Below are positions 34,089-42,469 of a DNA stretch of 50,258 nucleotides, one piece after another. Positions within the stretch are counted from its first letter, which is position 1. Each line of letters begins with the position of its first letter. Source of the DNA: an uncultured Clostridia bacterium (GTDB taxonomy: Bacteria; Bacillota; Clostridia; Oscillospirales; Acutalibacteraceae). A program made the position numbers and the translations under genes. Under the pieces are notes generated by a model. The model was not told the origin of the DNA, ran no database searches, and saw nothing but the letters and a program-made list of their open reading frames with translations. The DNA lies in NCBI GenBank assembly GCA_937880805.1, contig CALGRR010000079.1, forward strand, positions 1 to 50,258. Reading direction: 5' to 3'.

Positions 34089-36359
34089 TTAATAATGAGC
34101 CCTTCCGCATTCGCAAACGGGATTCAGACCGAAAAGCTTGTTGAAGAAATTGACTATCTTCCAGAAGAAGCCCATAATTCCTCCACGGTGACACATATGG
34201 TCACAGCTTGCCTCTTCAAGCTTTTCTTCGATTGCCGCTATGGCATCCGCAATGTCTGCATAGGATTCGGGGTTGCCTTCTTTAATTTCGGCAAGTTCCG
34301 CCTTGACTTCTGCAATAAACTGTGCAAATTCCTCGCCTTTGTAAGTTTTTTCAAACTTTGCAATTTTCGCTTCGATTTCGGTGTAATCGGGTTTTAAAAA
34401 CGTACCGTCTGCAACACCTTTTTCAAGATCATCGCACATTTCATTAAAACCGTTTTCCAGCCCATCCAGAATATATTGCTCTTCTTCCGTATAGTTGTTT
34501 CTGAGCCAGCCGCCATCGAGGTATTCCTCAACCATTTCATTATGCTTTTCTGTTGCATAATCAATCGCCGCATCGTTCAGATTGTTGCTGCTGATTATAT
34601 TCTGATAACGTTTATAAGCCGAATCATATCCGCTGTAATCAGCTTTTTTAATTCCACATAAACACTCATTGCCGTCAGAAAAACTGTGTGTATGCAAAGT
34701 ATCAACGATTTTTATTCTGCCGTCACCGTCGGATCTGCCGTATTTTTCGGCAGAAATAACGCAGTTCAAAGTTTCTGTGAAATATTCAATAAGCATTTCG
34801 GAATCACAGGGCAGACCCTCGTTCTGAACAATCTTTACACCGTCAAGCATTGTCAAGCCGTCGCCGCCCTTGGTGAGCACATAAGCACTGCCTGCCAATG
34901 TATATGTTTTGTCAAGTTCAATGGGTTTACCGCCAACAAGAACATTCTGAACCCTGCGTTCTTTTGTTTCATCCATTTCAATGAAGTTATCAAGCTGGTC
35001 GCAGATAACGGGAGATTCTCTGTAGGTGTGGATTTCAAATTTCACGCCTGAAACCTGGAAAAATCCGCCGATTGGATCGGGGCACTCGCGTGCACCGTGC
35101 TCAAGCACGTCAAGAAGCTGCTGCCCCGTAACCTCAACAACGCACATATCGTTATTGAACGCGTTGACATCCATAAGATTCTTTCGTGACACATCTCCGA
35201 TTTCAATATCCGCACGGATACCGCCGCCGTTGGCTATTGCAACATCCGCACCCGTTACCGCACGGTAAGCATCGGTAACAAAATCGCCCGCATTGGTTTC
35301 TCTTTTGCGAACAGCCCAGCTTCCGTCTGAATCATAGGCAACAAGCTTTGCTTCGGATGTGCCGATTTTTTCACAAAGATATGCTGTTTCTTCCTTGTAG
35401 CCGTCAACCTTTGCTTTAACGCTGTCATAAGCTGACTGTGCCTGAATTGACATATCCTTAACACTAACTTCATCGGGATTTATAAGCTCAAAGCTTGCGG
35501 TTTCACCGCTGATTGTGAGCACGCCGAAATCAGCAAACTTCGTGCCGGTTGAAGTAAGAATAACATCTTCATTTTCGATATTTTTATATGCTGCACTTTC
35601 TGTTGTTTCGTGGGAATGAGCATCAATATAGTAATCAATACCGTTTGTGTTTGCGATAATATCAGTTGATTTCCAACCGTCTGTTGTTTCCAGAATACCC
35701 GTATGACCTACGGCAACAACTATATCTGCACCTTTTGAAATTGCACCGCCAACGCTCTCCTGAATATTTTCATAAAGAGCTTCATTTGTCATTCCTTCGG
35801 GAAAAAACGGGAAGCCGTAAATAAAATTACCGCCTTCACCCTTAAAATATTCGGGAGTTGATTTGGTAATCGTTTCGGGAGTTGAAATACCCACAAAGGC
35901 AACCTGATAATCGCCGAAATCTTTAATTGCATAGGGAGCAAGCACAGGAGAAACCGAAGTCAGATCATGGAAATTTGAACTGATATAATCATATTCCGCC
36001 TTGTTCTGTGCAAGGTCAAGAAAAGTTTCCATACCGTAATCAAATTCGTGATTGCCGGGCACAGCATAGTCATAACCGACTGCATTCATAATGTCAACTA
36101 CAGCCTCACCCTCTGTGAGTGCACCGATAATCTCTCCCTGAATGGCATCACCTGCATCAACAACCACAACATTCTTGCCCTGAGCAACAAGGTTTGCCCT
36201 GTAGGCAGCAAGCACGGGATAATTATCAACCGCACAGTGCACATCATTTGTGTAAAGAATAACGGTTTCGGCATCCGCTGCAAAAGCAACAGAAGGTGCA
36301 AACGCAAGAAGCATTATCGCAGCAAGCAATATGCTTATGAGCTTGTTTGTTTTTTTCAT
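34089..36359 (-). CDS. Secreted 5'-nucleotidase/UDP-sugar hydrolase with C-terminal Cys/His module
   Basis: A 756-residue surface or secreted enzyme with a signal peptide ending near AFAADAE. The metallophosphatase half carries the metal motifs ILYTNDVHC, VVDAGDAIQGE, PGNHEFDYG, VGHTG and IDAHSHE; the 5'-nucleotidase C-domain follows (ANGGGIRADIEIGD and TKGGDGLTM). After a coiled region (about 590-715) the protein ends in a 38-residue module (719-756) beginning CDHMCHRGG and ending CECGRAHY. The same module ends the next protein; see the repeat entries. Confidence 0.92.
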   Translation of the reverse strand: MKKTNKLISILLAAIMLLAFAPSVAFAADAETVILYTNDVHCAVDNYPVLAAYRANLVAQGKNVVVVDAGDAIQGEIIGALTEGEAVVDIMNAVGYDYAVPGNHEFDYGMETFLDLAQNKAEYDYISSNFHDLTSVSPVLAPYAIKDFGDYQVAFVGISTPETITKSTPEYFKGEGGNFIYGFPFFPEGMTNEALYENIQESVGGAISKGADIVVAVGHTGILETTDGWKSTDIIANTNGIDYYIDAHSHETTESAAYKNIENEDVILTSTGTKFADFGVLTISGETASFELINPDEVSVKDMSIQAQSAYDSVKAKVDGYKEETAYLCEKIGTSEAKLVAYDSDGSWAVRKRETNAGDFVTDAYRAVTGADVAIANGGGIRADIEIGDVSRKNLMDVNAFNNDMCVVEVTGQQLLDVLEHGARECPDPIGGFFQVSGVKFEIHTYRESPVICDQLDNFIEMDETKERRVQNVLVGGKPIELDKTYTLAGSAYVLTKGGDGLTMLDGVKIVQNEGLPCDSEMLIEYFTETLNCVISAEKYGRSDGDGRIKIVDTLHTHSFSDGNECLCGIKKADYSGYDSAYKRYQNIISSNNLNDAAIDYATEKHNEMVEEYLDGGWLRNNYTEEEQYILDGLENGFNEMCDDLEKGVADGTFLKPDYTEIEAKIAKFEKTYKGEEFAQFIAEVKAELAEIKEGNPESYADIADAIAAIEEKLEEASCDHMCHRGGIMGFFWKIVNFFNKLFGLNPVCECGRAHY
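34092..34205 (-). repeat. Repeated C-terminal module, copy 1
   Basis: 114 bp encoding residues 719-756 of the 5'-nucleotidase. It matches 36417-36530 in 109 of 114 positions, and similarity stops abruptly at both borders (module start and stop codon). Layout: C-D-H-M-C-H, a hydrophobic helix-like FFWKIVNFFNKLFG, then C-x-C-G-x-x-H-Y at the end. Recent duplication or gene conversion is inferred. Confidence 0.9.
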
Positions 36360-36413
36360 TTGCTAAACCTCCCTGAGGTTAATTTATTGTAGATATAAAG
36401 GGAACTTTCCGTA

Positions 36414-39400
36414 TCAATAATGAACCCTTCCGCATCCGCAAACGGGATTCAGACCGAAAAGCTTATTGAAGAAATTGACTATCTTCCAGAAGAAGCCCAT
36501 AATTCCGCCACGGTGGCACATATGGTCACAGTAACCCATTGCCAAATCTGCTTCGTTTGTAACCGAAGCATCCTTCGGGGCATAGACGGAAACTTCATTA
36601 TCTTCAGGTGTTACGGTAATCTTTGAACCGTTTGAAAGTTCAACGGTGATTTCTTTACCTATAAGTGAATCGTGAACAGTTATCTGTTTTTCCACAAGCA
36701 CATTACCGTTTTTATCTTTGGGAACGGGATAAATGCCCTTTGAGTTTGAAGCGTTTATGCTGCCGCCGTTTATCTGAACGAAATTGTCATCGCTCTCGCC
36801 CTTCGACTTGCTGTTGCCGTTGCCGATGAGGTTTCCGTCAACATCATGCCATTCGCTTGCGGAAATATTGCCGCCGTTAATTGTGATTTTGCCGCCGAAG
36901 CTTACCCTTTCCTCACCGCCGCCTATTGCCGCACCGTCTTCCGAGCCTGCAACGATGTTGCCGCCGTTGATTGTGATTGAATCAACGTAGCCGTCGTCTG
37001 CACCGCCGATACCTGCACCGTTGTCATCAAGGCTGAGGGCTGTAATATCGCCGCCGTTGATGATAATTTCGCCACCTTCGCCGCCATCACCAACGCCGAT
37101 TCCTGCACCGTCATCGCTCATACTTTCAGCCCAGATTGTGCCGCCGTTAATTGTGATTTTGCCTGCACCGCCGTCATTACCGCTGCCGATGCCTGCACCG
37201 TCACCAAGGCTGAGAGCAAAAATCGTGCCGCCGTCAATGACGATTTCGCCGTTGTCTTCATCCTCTTCGCTGCCGATGCCTGCCTGGTCATCCTGACCTA
37301 TGGCAACAAGGCTTCCGTTGCTGTCTTTGATGTGAAGCTTTGCGTCTTCTTCAATCTCGATGCCTGCTTTATCATCGTCTTCCGGGTAATAGGGAGCAAA
37401 AGCGTTTGCACCGAAAAGATTAAGGGTAACGCTTGAATCATCATAAACACCGAAAGTGCCGCCGTATGATGTAACAAATGTATTTACAAGGTCAAATTCA
37501 ACTTCGCCCGTGTATGTTGCAATGCCGTAGCGAACATAATCCTCGTTGCCTTCATCCTTGGGCTCGGTTTCAAGGATTACATATTTGCCTTCATACTCAT
37601 AGAATAATTCGTCGCCAGTTTCTTCGTTATAATAAGCATAGCCGGGTTTTTCGGAATAATAAGAGTCATTGATATATACATGGTTTCCTGAGCTCATATT
37701 GATAACGCCGTTGGGAACGGGGTCACCGAGCTCAACAAGACCTTTAACCGCATTTTCGATTGCCGCCGCCATAGCGTCAACCTCTGCCTGCTTGCCTGCG
37801 GGAAGCATTCTCTCAACGCCCTTGACTGCCGTTACGAGAGCCGCAACGCTGTTTGCCGAATAAAATTCAAGATAATCGGGAATCTTAGCAAGTGCAGCAT
37901 CAACATCGCTGTAATCCGCAACATTGATTGTAAAGATTGTCTGCAGCATTTCATAATCGCTCATATCAATCTTGCTGAATGCTGCTTCTTCCGAATCGGG
38001 CAGATAAATTTTAACTCCGAATTCTTCGCCGTATTCTCCGTTAATCCACTTAAAAACATAGCTTGAGTTTTTGTCGTATGGCATAGCAAAGGTATCCCAT
38101 TCCGTTCCCGTCATATTTCTGATAAGGTTAACGGGCTCGCCGTTGACATAAAGAAGAATTGCAGCTTCTTCCCATTGTGCTTCGTATTCGCTGTAAAGCT
38201 TCAGAACAAGTGCGTTTTCGGTATTGTATTCCTTATAGAAATACTCACAGTTTACGCAGGTATACCTGGTATACTCAGCCTCTGTTTCTGTTGCGGGAAC
38301 AAAGGTTCCGCCGTCAAATGAATGTTCAACAAGGCCTGCTTCTTCATCTCCGTATCCGCAGTTTTCGCAGAACTTAATGCAGTATTCATCATCATACACA
38401 GCATATTCTGTCATCGAGTGGGGAACAAGACCCGTTTCTTCATTTTCATATCCGCAGTTTTCGCAGACCTTAATACAGTGTTCATCATCATACATAAAAT
38501 ATTCTGTCATTGAGTGGGGAACAAGACCCGTTTCTTCATCTCCGTATCCGCAGTTTTCGCAATAAACAATGCAGTTTTCCGAGTCATATGTATCGTAGTA
38601 TGTCATTGCGTGAGGCTGTGTAAAACCTTCAAGCAAACCGCAAACATCACAATAAGGTGCACAGTTTTTCTCATCTGTTTTTTTGAAATTATAAATATAA
38701 TGGCTTTCGGGTTCCTCTGCTTTGCCGCATACATCGCATTTGAACTGATGAGTTTCTGCGGTCTGAACATATTCTGCTGTTTCGTGGTTACAAACGAAGT
38801 TACAGGAATCGCATACATTATCGCCGTTGAAATTATGGTCTTTAATGGCAGGAATTACTTCGCCCGTAAAATATTCGTCGCATTCAGAGCAATAAAGTCC
38901 TGCTGCGTTTCCGTCTTTGCAGGTAGGAGCAACACCCTCTTTTTCGGAAACAAAATGAAGCTCTTTCGCCATAAGGTATTCGTTATCAGCACTGATTGTT
39001 ATTTTATCCCAGTTTTCTTTCGTTCCGTTGTAATGAACTGCAGAAAGCTTCTCCGTATATCGAAGAACTCTATCGCCTATTGTTTCTACTCCCGAGCCGA
39101 TAACAAGGGTTTCAAGATCATAGCAGTTATAAAACACACTATAATCCAATGAAGTTACGCTGTCAGGAATAACAAATGATTTTATATCCGTGTCGCTGAA
39201 GCAATTAGAAGAAAACTCGGAAATTCCGCTGCCGAGTGAAATTTCTTTGATTTCAGAACCATCAAAGGCATTTGGGCCGATAGAAGTAACGGTATCAGGC
39301 ACGGTTACTTTTTCCAGACAGTTATTTACGAAAAAAGCATATTTGGCTATGTTTTTGACTGTATCGGGAATTGTATATTCGGTTGCCCCGTGGTTCTGCG

Positions 39401-39857
39401 GAAAAAACACAAGGGTTTCACCGTTCTTTGAAAAAAGGATTCCGTCAACGCTTTTGAAAGCTGAGTTGTTTTCATCAACAACAAATTTCTCAAGAGAGTG
39501 TGTGCCCCAAAAAGGAGTTGTGGATGTTTCAATTGTTTCAACGCTTGCGGGGATTGAAATTGAAACGCATTTTTCGGCATTGCAGAAAGCCGTGCCCGGA
39601 ATCTTGGTTATGCCTTCTTCGATAACGATGTTGAGAATCTGATCGTTATAAGCTTCCCAGGGCGGATTATACCAGCCGACTTCGATTTCGCCGCTGCCGC
39701 TGATTGTGAGCGTGCCGTCACTGCCAAGCACCCAAGCTACGCCTTCGCCCGCCGTGCCGCTTGCAACCTCTGTTGCTGCAAAAGCCATGGGCACAGCCGT
39801 TGCAAGCATCATAAGTGCAAGAACAACTGCCAATGTTTTTTTGAATGTGTTTTTCAT
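36414..39857 (-). CDS. Large secreted LRR/beta-helix surface protein with C-terminal Cys/His module
   Basis: I choose the ATG at 39857 (1147 residues) because AAGGAGG lies 8 nt before it and MKNTFKKTLAVVLALMMLA is a signal peptide. Residues about 70-290 are BspA-type leucine-rich repeats (IPDTVKNIAKYAF, VPDTVTSIGPNAF). Then a run of CxxC mini-domains, including three near-identical 32-residue repeats (HCIKVCENCGY). A part near 700 has VDALAKIPD...VDAMAAAI repeats. From about 880 come beta-helix repeats (ITINGGTIWAES...GAGIGVGDGG). The final 38 residues are the module shared with the 5'-nucleotidase. Probably a surface adhesin; function unproven. Confidence 0.88.
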   Translation of the reverse strand: MKNTFKKTLAVVLALMMLATAVPMAFAATEVASGTAGEGVAWVLGSDGTLTISGSGEIEVGWYNPPWEAYNDQILNIVIEEGITKIPGTAFCNAEKCVSISIPASVETIETSTTPFWGTHSLEKFVVDENNSAFKSVDGILFSKNGETLVFFPQNHGATEYTIPDTVKNIAKYAFFVNNCLEKVTVPDTVTSIGPNAFDGSEIKEISLGSGISEFSSNCFSDTDIKSFVIPDSVTSLDYSVFYNCYDLETLVIGSGVETIGDRVLRYTEKLSAVHYNGTKENWDKITISADNEYLMAKELHFVSEKEGVAPTCKDGNAAGLYCSECDEYFTGEVIPAIKDHNFNGDNVCDSCNFVCNHETAEYVQTAETHQFKCDVCGKAEEPESHYIYNFKKTDEKNCAPYCDVCGLLEGFTQPHAMTYYDTYDSENCIVYCENCGYGDEETGLVPHSMTEYFMYDDEHCIKVCENCGYENEETGLVPHSMTEYAVYDDEYCIKFCENCGYGDEEAGLVEHSFDGGTFVPATETEAEYTRYTCVNCEYFYKEYNTENALVLKLYSEYEAQWEEAAILLYVNGEPVNLIRNMTGTEWDTFAMPYDKNSSYVFKWINGEYGEEFGVKIYLPDSEEAAFSKIDMSDYEMLQTIFTINVADYSDVDAALAKIPDYLEFYSANSVAALVTAVKGVERMLPAGKQAEVDAMAAAIENAVKGLVELGDPVPNGVINMSSGNHVYINDSYYSEKPGYAYYNEETGDELFYEYEGKYVILETEPKDEGNEDYVRYGIATYTGEVEFDLVNTFVTSYGGTFGVYDDSSVTLNLFGANAFAPYYPEDDDKAGIEIEEDAKLHIKDSNGSLVAIGQDDQAGIGSEEDEDNGEIVIDGGTIFALSLGDGAGIGSGNDGGAGKITINGGTIWAESMSDDGAGIGVGDGGEGGEIIINGGDITALSLDDNGAGIGGADDGYVDSITINGGNIVAGSEDGAAIGGGEERVSFGGKITINGGNISASEWHDVDGNLIGNGNSKSKGESDDNFVQINGGSINASNSKGIYPVPKDKNGNVLVEKQITVHDSLIGKEITVELSNGSKITVTPEDNEVSVYAPKDASVTNEADLAMGYCDHMCHRGGIMGFFWKIVNFFNKLFGLNPVCGCGRVHY
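36417..36530 (-). repeat. Repeated C-terminal module, copy 2
   Basis: Second copy of the module, residues 1110-1147 of the LRR/beta-helix protein; 36 of 38 residues are identical (E to G and A to V near the end). Confidence 0.9.
38330..38600. repeat. Tandem 96-nt repeat inside the LRR/beta-helix gene
   Basis: Three near-identical units with a 96-nt period (GCAGTTTTCGCA at about 38358, 38454 and 38550) encode 32-residue CxxC repeats. Further, more divergent copies follow toward 38800. Such units can vary in number by slippage. Confidence 0.85.
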
Positions 39858-39898
39858 ATAAAAACCTCCTTGGTATTGAGTGCAGAGTGATGAACGAA

Positions 39899-39919
39899 GG
39901 GTGGGCTTTGCCCACACCC
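39899..39919. repeat. Short intergenic hairpin of the dispersed family
   Basis: TGGGC-TTT-GCCCA stem inside GGGTGGGC...ACCC, followed by CATTTTATATC as in the repeat at 40820. It lies between the LRR gene (whose start is at 39857) and the TetR gene stop at 39946. Confidence 0.55.
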
Positions 39920-39945
39920 ATTTTATATCGTTCTGCATTCTGCGT

Positions 39946-40659
39946 TTATTTAATCAGTTCATCAAATGCCTGCTCATTGGTTTGATCAACATATTCTCTG
40001 AACTCTTTAAAAATTCTTTTTCCGGTTGCACGGTAATCCATTGCCCGCACCTTTTCAAGCTTTGCTTTTCTGATTTCCTCGGGCACACTATAAATACTCA
40101 TAATGGCGTTCAATGCACCTGAAATCCCTGTTTCAAGAGAAACGGATTTGCCGATTGCATTAAGAGTTGCATATTCGATACCCGAAACGAGAATTTCCGC
40201 CTCTCTGAACTGTTCGTCTGTCCAGTCGGGGCAGTATTCCGCAAAAACTTCCTTCGCTCTGCCTGCATCGTTCTTCTGAATGATTTCAAGGCATAAGCTG
40301 CTCTTATAGGTTGAAACAAAAAAGTCCTTTGCGATTTCGCTTTCCTCGCAAGCTGCCGCCATTGTCATAAGCTCATAGCAAACTGCAAGCAGAGCATTTA
40401 TTCCGTCGTCCGCTTCTTTTTTCATCAGCTTCCATTGAAAATTGCAGAGTATTTCAACAAGCTCTGCAAGCAATGCATCTTTTGACGGAAAATAAAATGC
40501 AACATGACCGGAGCTTATATCAAGCTCATCCGCAATCATTCTGAAGGTTGTTGACGAATATCCCTTCTCAATGAACATATTCGTTGCAACCTGAATAATT
40601 TCCATTTTGGTCGTATTGACCTTTCTTCTTCTTCTGATAACAATCTCTCCCCAAATCAA
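39946..40659 (-). CDS. TetR/AcrR family regulator
   Basis: At 237 residues, it has an N-terminal TetR HTH: KMEIIQVATNMFIEKGYSSTTFRMIADELDISSGHVAFYFPSK. The ligand domain is all-helical and not recognised. The start is uncertain: a TTG at 40659 lies inside the operator, the ribosome-like GGGGAGAG follows it with no standard start codon at the right distance, and the first ATG in frame is at 40605. The gene has its own strong promoter with an operator over the leader, so it probably represses itself. Confidence 0.9.
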   Translation of the reverse strand: MIWGEIVIRRRRKVNTTKMEIIQVATNMFIEKGYSSTTFRMIADELDISSGHVAFYFPSKDALLAELVEILCNFQWKLMKKEADDGINALLAVCYELMTMAAACEESEIAKDFFVSTYKSSLCLEIIQKNDAGRAKEVFAEYCPDWTDEQFREAEILVSGIEYATLNAIGKSVSLETGISGALNAIMSIYSVPEEIRKAKLEKVRAMDYRATGKRIFKEFREYVDQTNEQAFDELIK

Positions 40660-40677
40660 TTAGAATGCGTTCTAATT
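40658..40677. promoter_or_regulatory. TetR operator
   Basis: AATTAGAATGCGTTCTAATT: 8-bp perfect arms around TGCG, just before the TetR coding region and 14 nt after its -10 box. A second, weaker palindrome TTGAA-TATG-TTCAA follows at 40676-40689. Confidence 0.8.
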
Positions 40678-40690
40678 TGAATATGTTCAA

Positions 40691-40719
40691 ATTATACAGA
40701 CAAACCGTGCCGTTGTCAA
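40691..40719 (-). promoter_or_regulatory. Consensus promoter for tetR
   Basis: Read on the minus strand: TTGACA (40719-40714), 17 nt, TATAAT (40696-40691). This is a perfect match to the sigma-70 type consensus. Confidence 0.9.
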
Positions 40720-40767
40720 TATCTTGAAAAAATTTTTATAAGCTCCTTCCGAAAAAGTATGCTTTTT

Positions 40768-40855
40768 GAATTCGTAATTCGTAATTCGTAATTCGTAATT
40801 AATGACGGGCTTCGCCCGTACCCATTATATATTCGGTCATAGGCGGAGCCTGTCC
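40768..40855. repeat. Dispersed intergenic repeat, second copy, with AATTCGT tandem repeat
   Basis: Four tandem AATTCGT units (40769-40796), an ACGGGC-TTC-GCCCGT hairpin (40805-40819) like that at 20223, and the 36-bp element (40820-40855) that matches 6038-6073 at 35 of 36 positions. No gene between 40660 and 41031; the rest is leader for oadB. Confidence 0.8.
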
Positions 40856-41031
40856 GAAACTATTCATCATTCATTATTAATTTAAAAAGCATATAAGTTA
40901 TGTTTATTTTCGTCAAAGCTCTTGCTTTTTTTCAAACCTTTTATTATAATTATCGCGTAATGTTAGAATGGCGGAGAATCGGGTTAACAGTAAGCTTTGT
41001 TCTTTGCCTGAAGAAAGGAAGGATTTTTAAA

Positions 41032-42177
41032 ATGGCTATTTTAACAGATGTTTTCGGAAATTTAGCCAACATCACGCTCCCCCAGGTTATTATGTGGATA
41101 ATCGGCGGATTGCTGATTTTCCTCGCAATCAAAAAAGAAATGGAGCCTACTCTTCTTTTACCTATGGGCTTCGGTGCTATTCTTGTTAATCTCCCCATTC
41201 CTCCCGTTGAAGAAACAGGCGGTGTTGTTTCGGGTGTAAGAGCAGTTATCGATTTCCTTTTTGAAATAGGTATCGACAGCCACGAGCTTTTCCCCCTTAT
41301 TCTTTTCATCGGTATCGGTGCAATGATTGACTTTGAGCCCGTTCTCACAAATCCCAAGCTTATGATTTTCGGTGCTGCTGCACAGTTCGGTATTTTCTTT
41401 ACCCTCTGCCTCGCATCTCTTTTCGGCTTCGACCTCAAGGATGCTGCTTCAATCGCTATCATCGGTGCGGCTGACGGCCCCACATCAATCTTTGTTGCAA
41501 ATATGCTTAATTCAAACTACACGGCGGCAATTATGGTTGCGGCTTACTCATATATGGCACTTGTGCCCATTGTTCAGCCCCCCATTATCAAGCTCTGCAC
41601 AACAAAGAAAGAGCGTCTTATCAGAATGAAGAACACCGGCAAGAAGGTTTCAAAGCTCACCAAGATTCTCTTCCCCATCGTTGTAACAATAATTGTTGGT
41701 ATGGTTGCTCCCGACGCAACTGCTCTTATCGGTTTCCTTATGTTCGGTAACCTTATCAGAGAATGCGGCGTGCTTAACTCACTTTCAGAAACCGCACAGA
41801 ATGTTCTTGCAAATCTTATCACAATTTTCCTCGGCTTCACTATCGCATCAAAGATGGTTGCAGAGGACTTCCTCCGCCTTGAAACAATCCTTATTATGGG
41901 TCTCGGTCTTGTTGCATTCATTGTTGACACCTTCGGCGGCATTATGATTGCAAAGATTATGAACCTCTTCACCAAGAACAAGATTAATCCTATGATCGGT
42001 GCAGCAGGTATTTCGGCATTCCCGATGTCTGCAAGAGTTGTTCATAAGATGGGTCTTGCAGAGGATAACCAGAACTTCCTTCTTATGCACTCAATCGGCG
42101 TTAACGTTTCGGGTCAGGTTGCATCGGTTATCGCAGGCGGTCTTATTCTCACCCTTGTTGGTGCACTTGTTAACTGA
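41032..42177 (+). CDS. oadB: Sodium-translocating decarboxylase subunit beta (OadB/GcdB family)
   Basis: I take the ATG at 41032 (381 residues, MAILTDVFGNLANITLPQVI) since GAAAGGAAGG precedes it; a longer frame from 40900 has no ribosome site. About eleven membrane segments. The typical AADGPTSIFVAN motif, the start region AIKKEMEPTLLLPMGFGAIL, and SAFPMSARVVHKMG fit beta subunits that couple decarboxylation of a biotin-bound carboxyl to sodium export. A small gamma-like gene follows, but no alpha (carboxyltransferase) or biotin-carrier gene is in the window. Confidence 0.92.
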   Translation: MAILTDVFGNLANITLPQVIMWIIGGLLIFLAIKKEMEPTLLLPMGFGAILVNLPIPPVEETGGVVSGVRAVIDFLFEIGIDSHELFPLILFIGIGAMIDFEPVLTNPKLMIFGAAAQFGIFFTLCLASLFGFDLKDAASIAIIGAADGPTSIFVANMLNSNYTAAIMVAAYSYMALVPIVQPPIIKLCTTKKERLIRMKNTGKKVSKLTKILFPIVVTIIVGMVAPDATALIGFLMFGNLIRECGVLNSLSETAQNVLANLITIFLGFTIASKMVAEDFLRLETILIMGLGLVAFIVDTFGGIMIAKIMNLFTKNKINPMIGAAGISAFPMSARVVHKMGLAEDNQNFLLMHSIGVNVSGQVASVIAGGLILTLVGALVN

Positions 42178-42197
42178 TTAAGGAGGTAAATGAAGCT

Positions 42198-42413
42198 ATG
42201 GAACAGACAACTCAGATTATAGAGCAGGTTGCAGAAACCACCGAGAAGGCTATGCAGTATGAATTTGCTGTAACTCCCGATAAATTTATAGATTCCCTTC
42301 CCATTATGGGCAAAGGTATGATCGGCATATTTATCGTTATGGGTATCATCATTCTCACCGTTGCAATCCTCAACCACGCAACAGCGCCCAAAAAGCCTAA
42401 AGAAAACAAATAA
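42198..42413 (+). CDS. OadG-like small membrane protein
   Basis: Seventy-one residues with one membrane helix (about 41-61, GMIGIFIVMGIIILTVAIL) and a Lys/Pro-rich cytoplasmic tail. Its place 20 nt after oadB and its shape suggest the gamma (OadG) anchor subunit, although the sequence is too short to prove it. AAGGAGG lies before the ATG; a terminator follows at 42424. Confidence 0.72.
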   Translation: MEQTTQIIEQVAETTEKAMQYEFAVTPDKFIDSLPIMGKGMIGIFIVMGIIILTVAILNHATAPKKPKENK

Positions 42414-42423
42414 ATATAAGATT

Positions 42424-42461
42424 AACCGCCCGTGAGAATTGAACTCACGGGCGGTTATTTT
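42424..42461 (+). terminator. Terminator after oadB-oadG
   Basis: AACCGCCCGTGAG and CTCACGGGCGGTT form a perfect 13-bp stem, loop AATTGAA, followed by ATTTT. Nearly symmetric, so it probably also ends the ABC operon that converges from 42470. Confidence 0.85.
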
Positions 42462-42469
42462 ATTGCTGA

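Noticed and set aside
34095..36540. Plus-strand frames conserved in both C-terminal module copies (M-S/N-P-S-A...EEIDYLPEEAHNS)
   Set aside because: They are the reverse complement of the repeated module; conservation follows from the DNA duplication, and no ribosome site or continuing gene is seen.
36858..37320. Plus-strand frames rich in P-P-L-I-V-I-L-P repeats
   Set aside because: Shadows of the beta-helix repeats of the minus-strand gene.
40900..41031. 44-residue N-terminal extension of OadB
   Set aside because: No ribosome site, repeat-derived DNA nearby, and family members start near MAILTDV.
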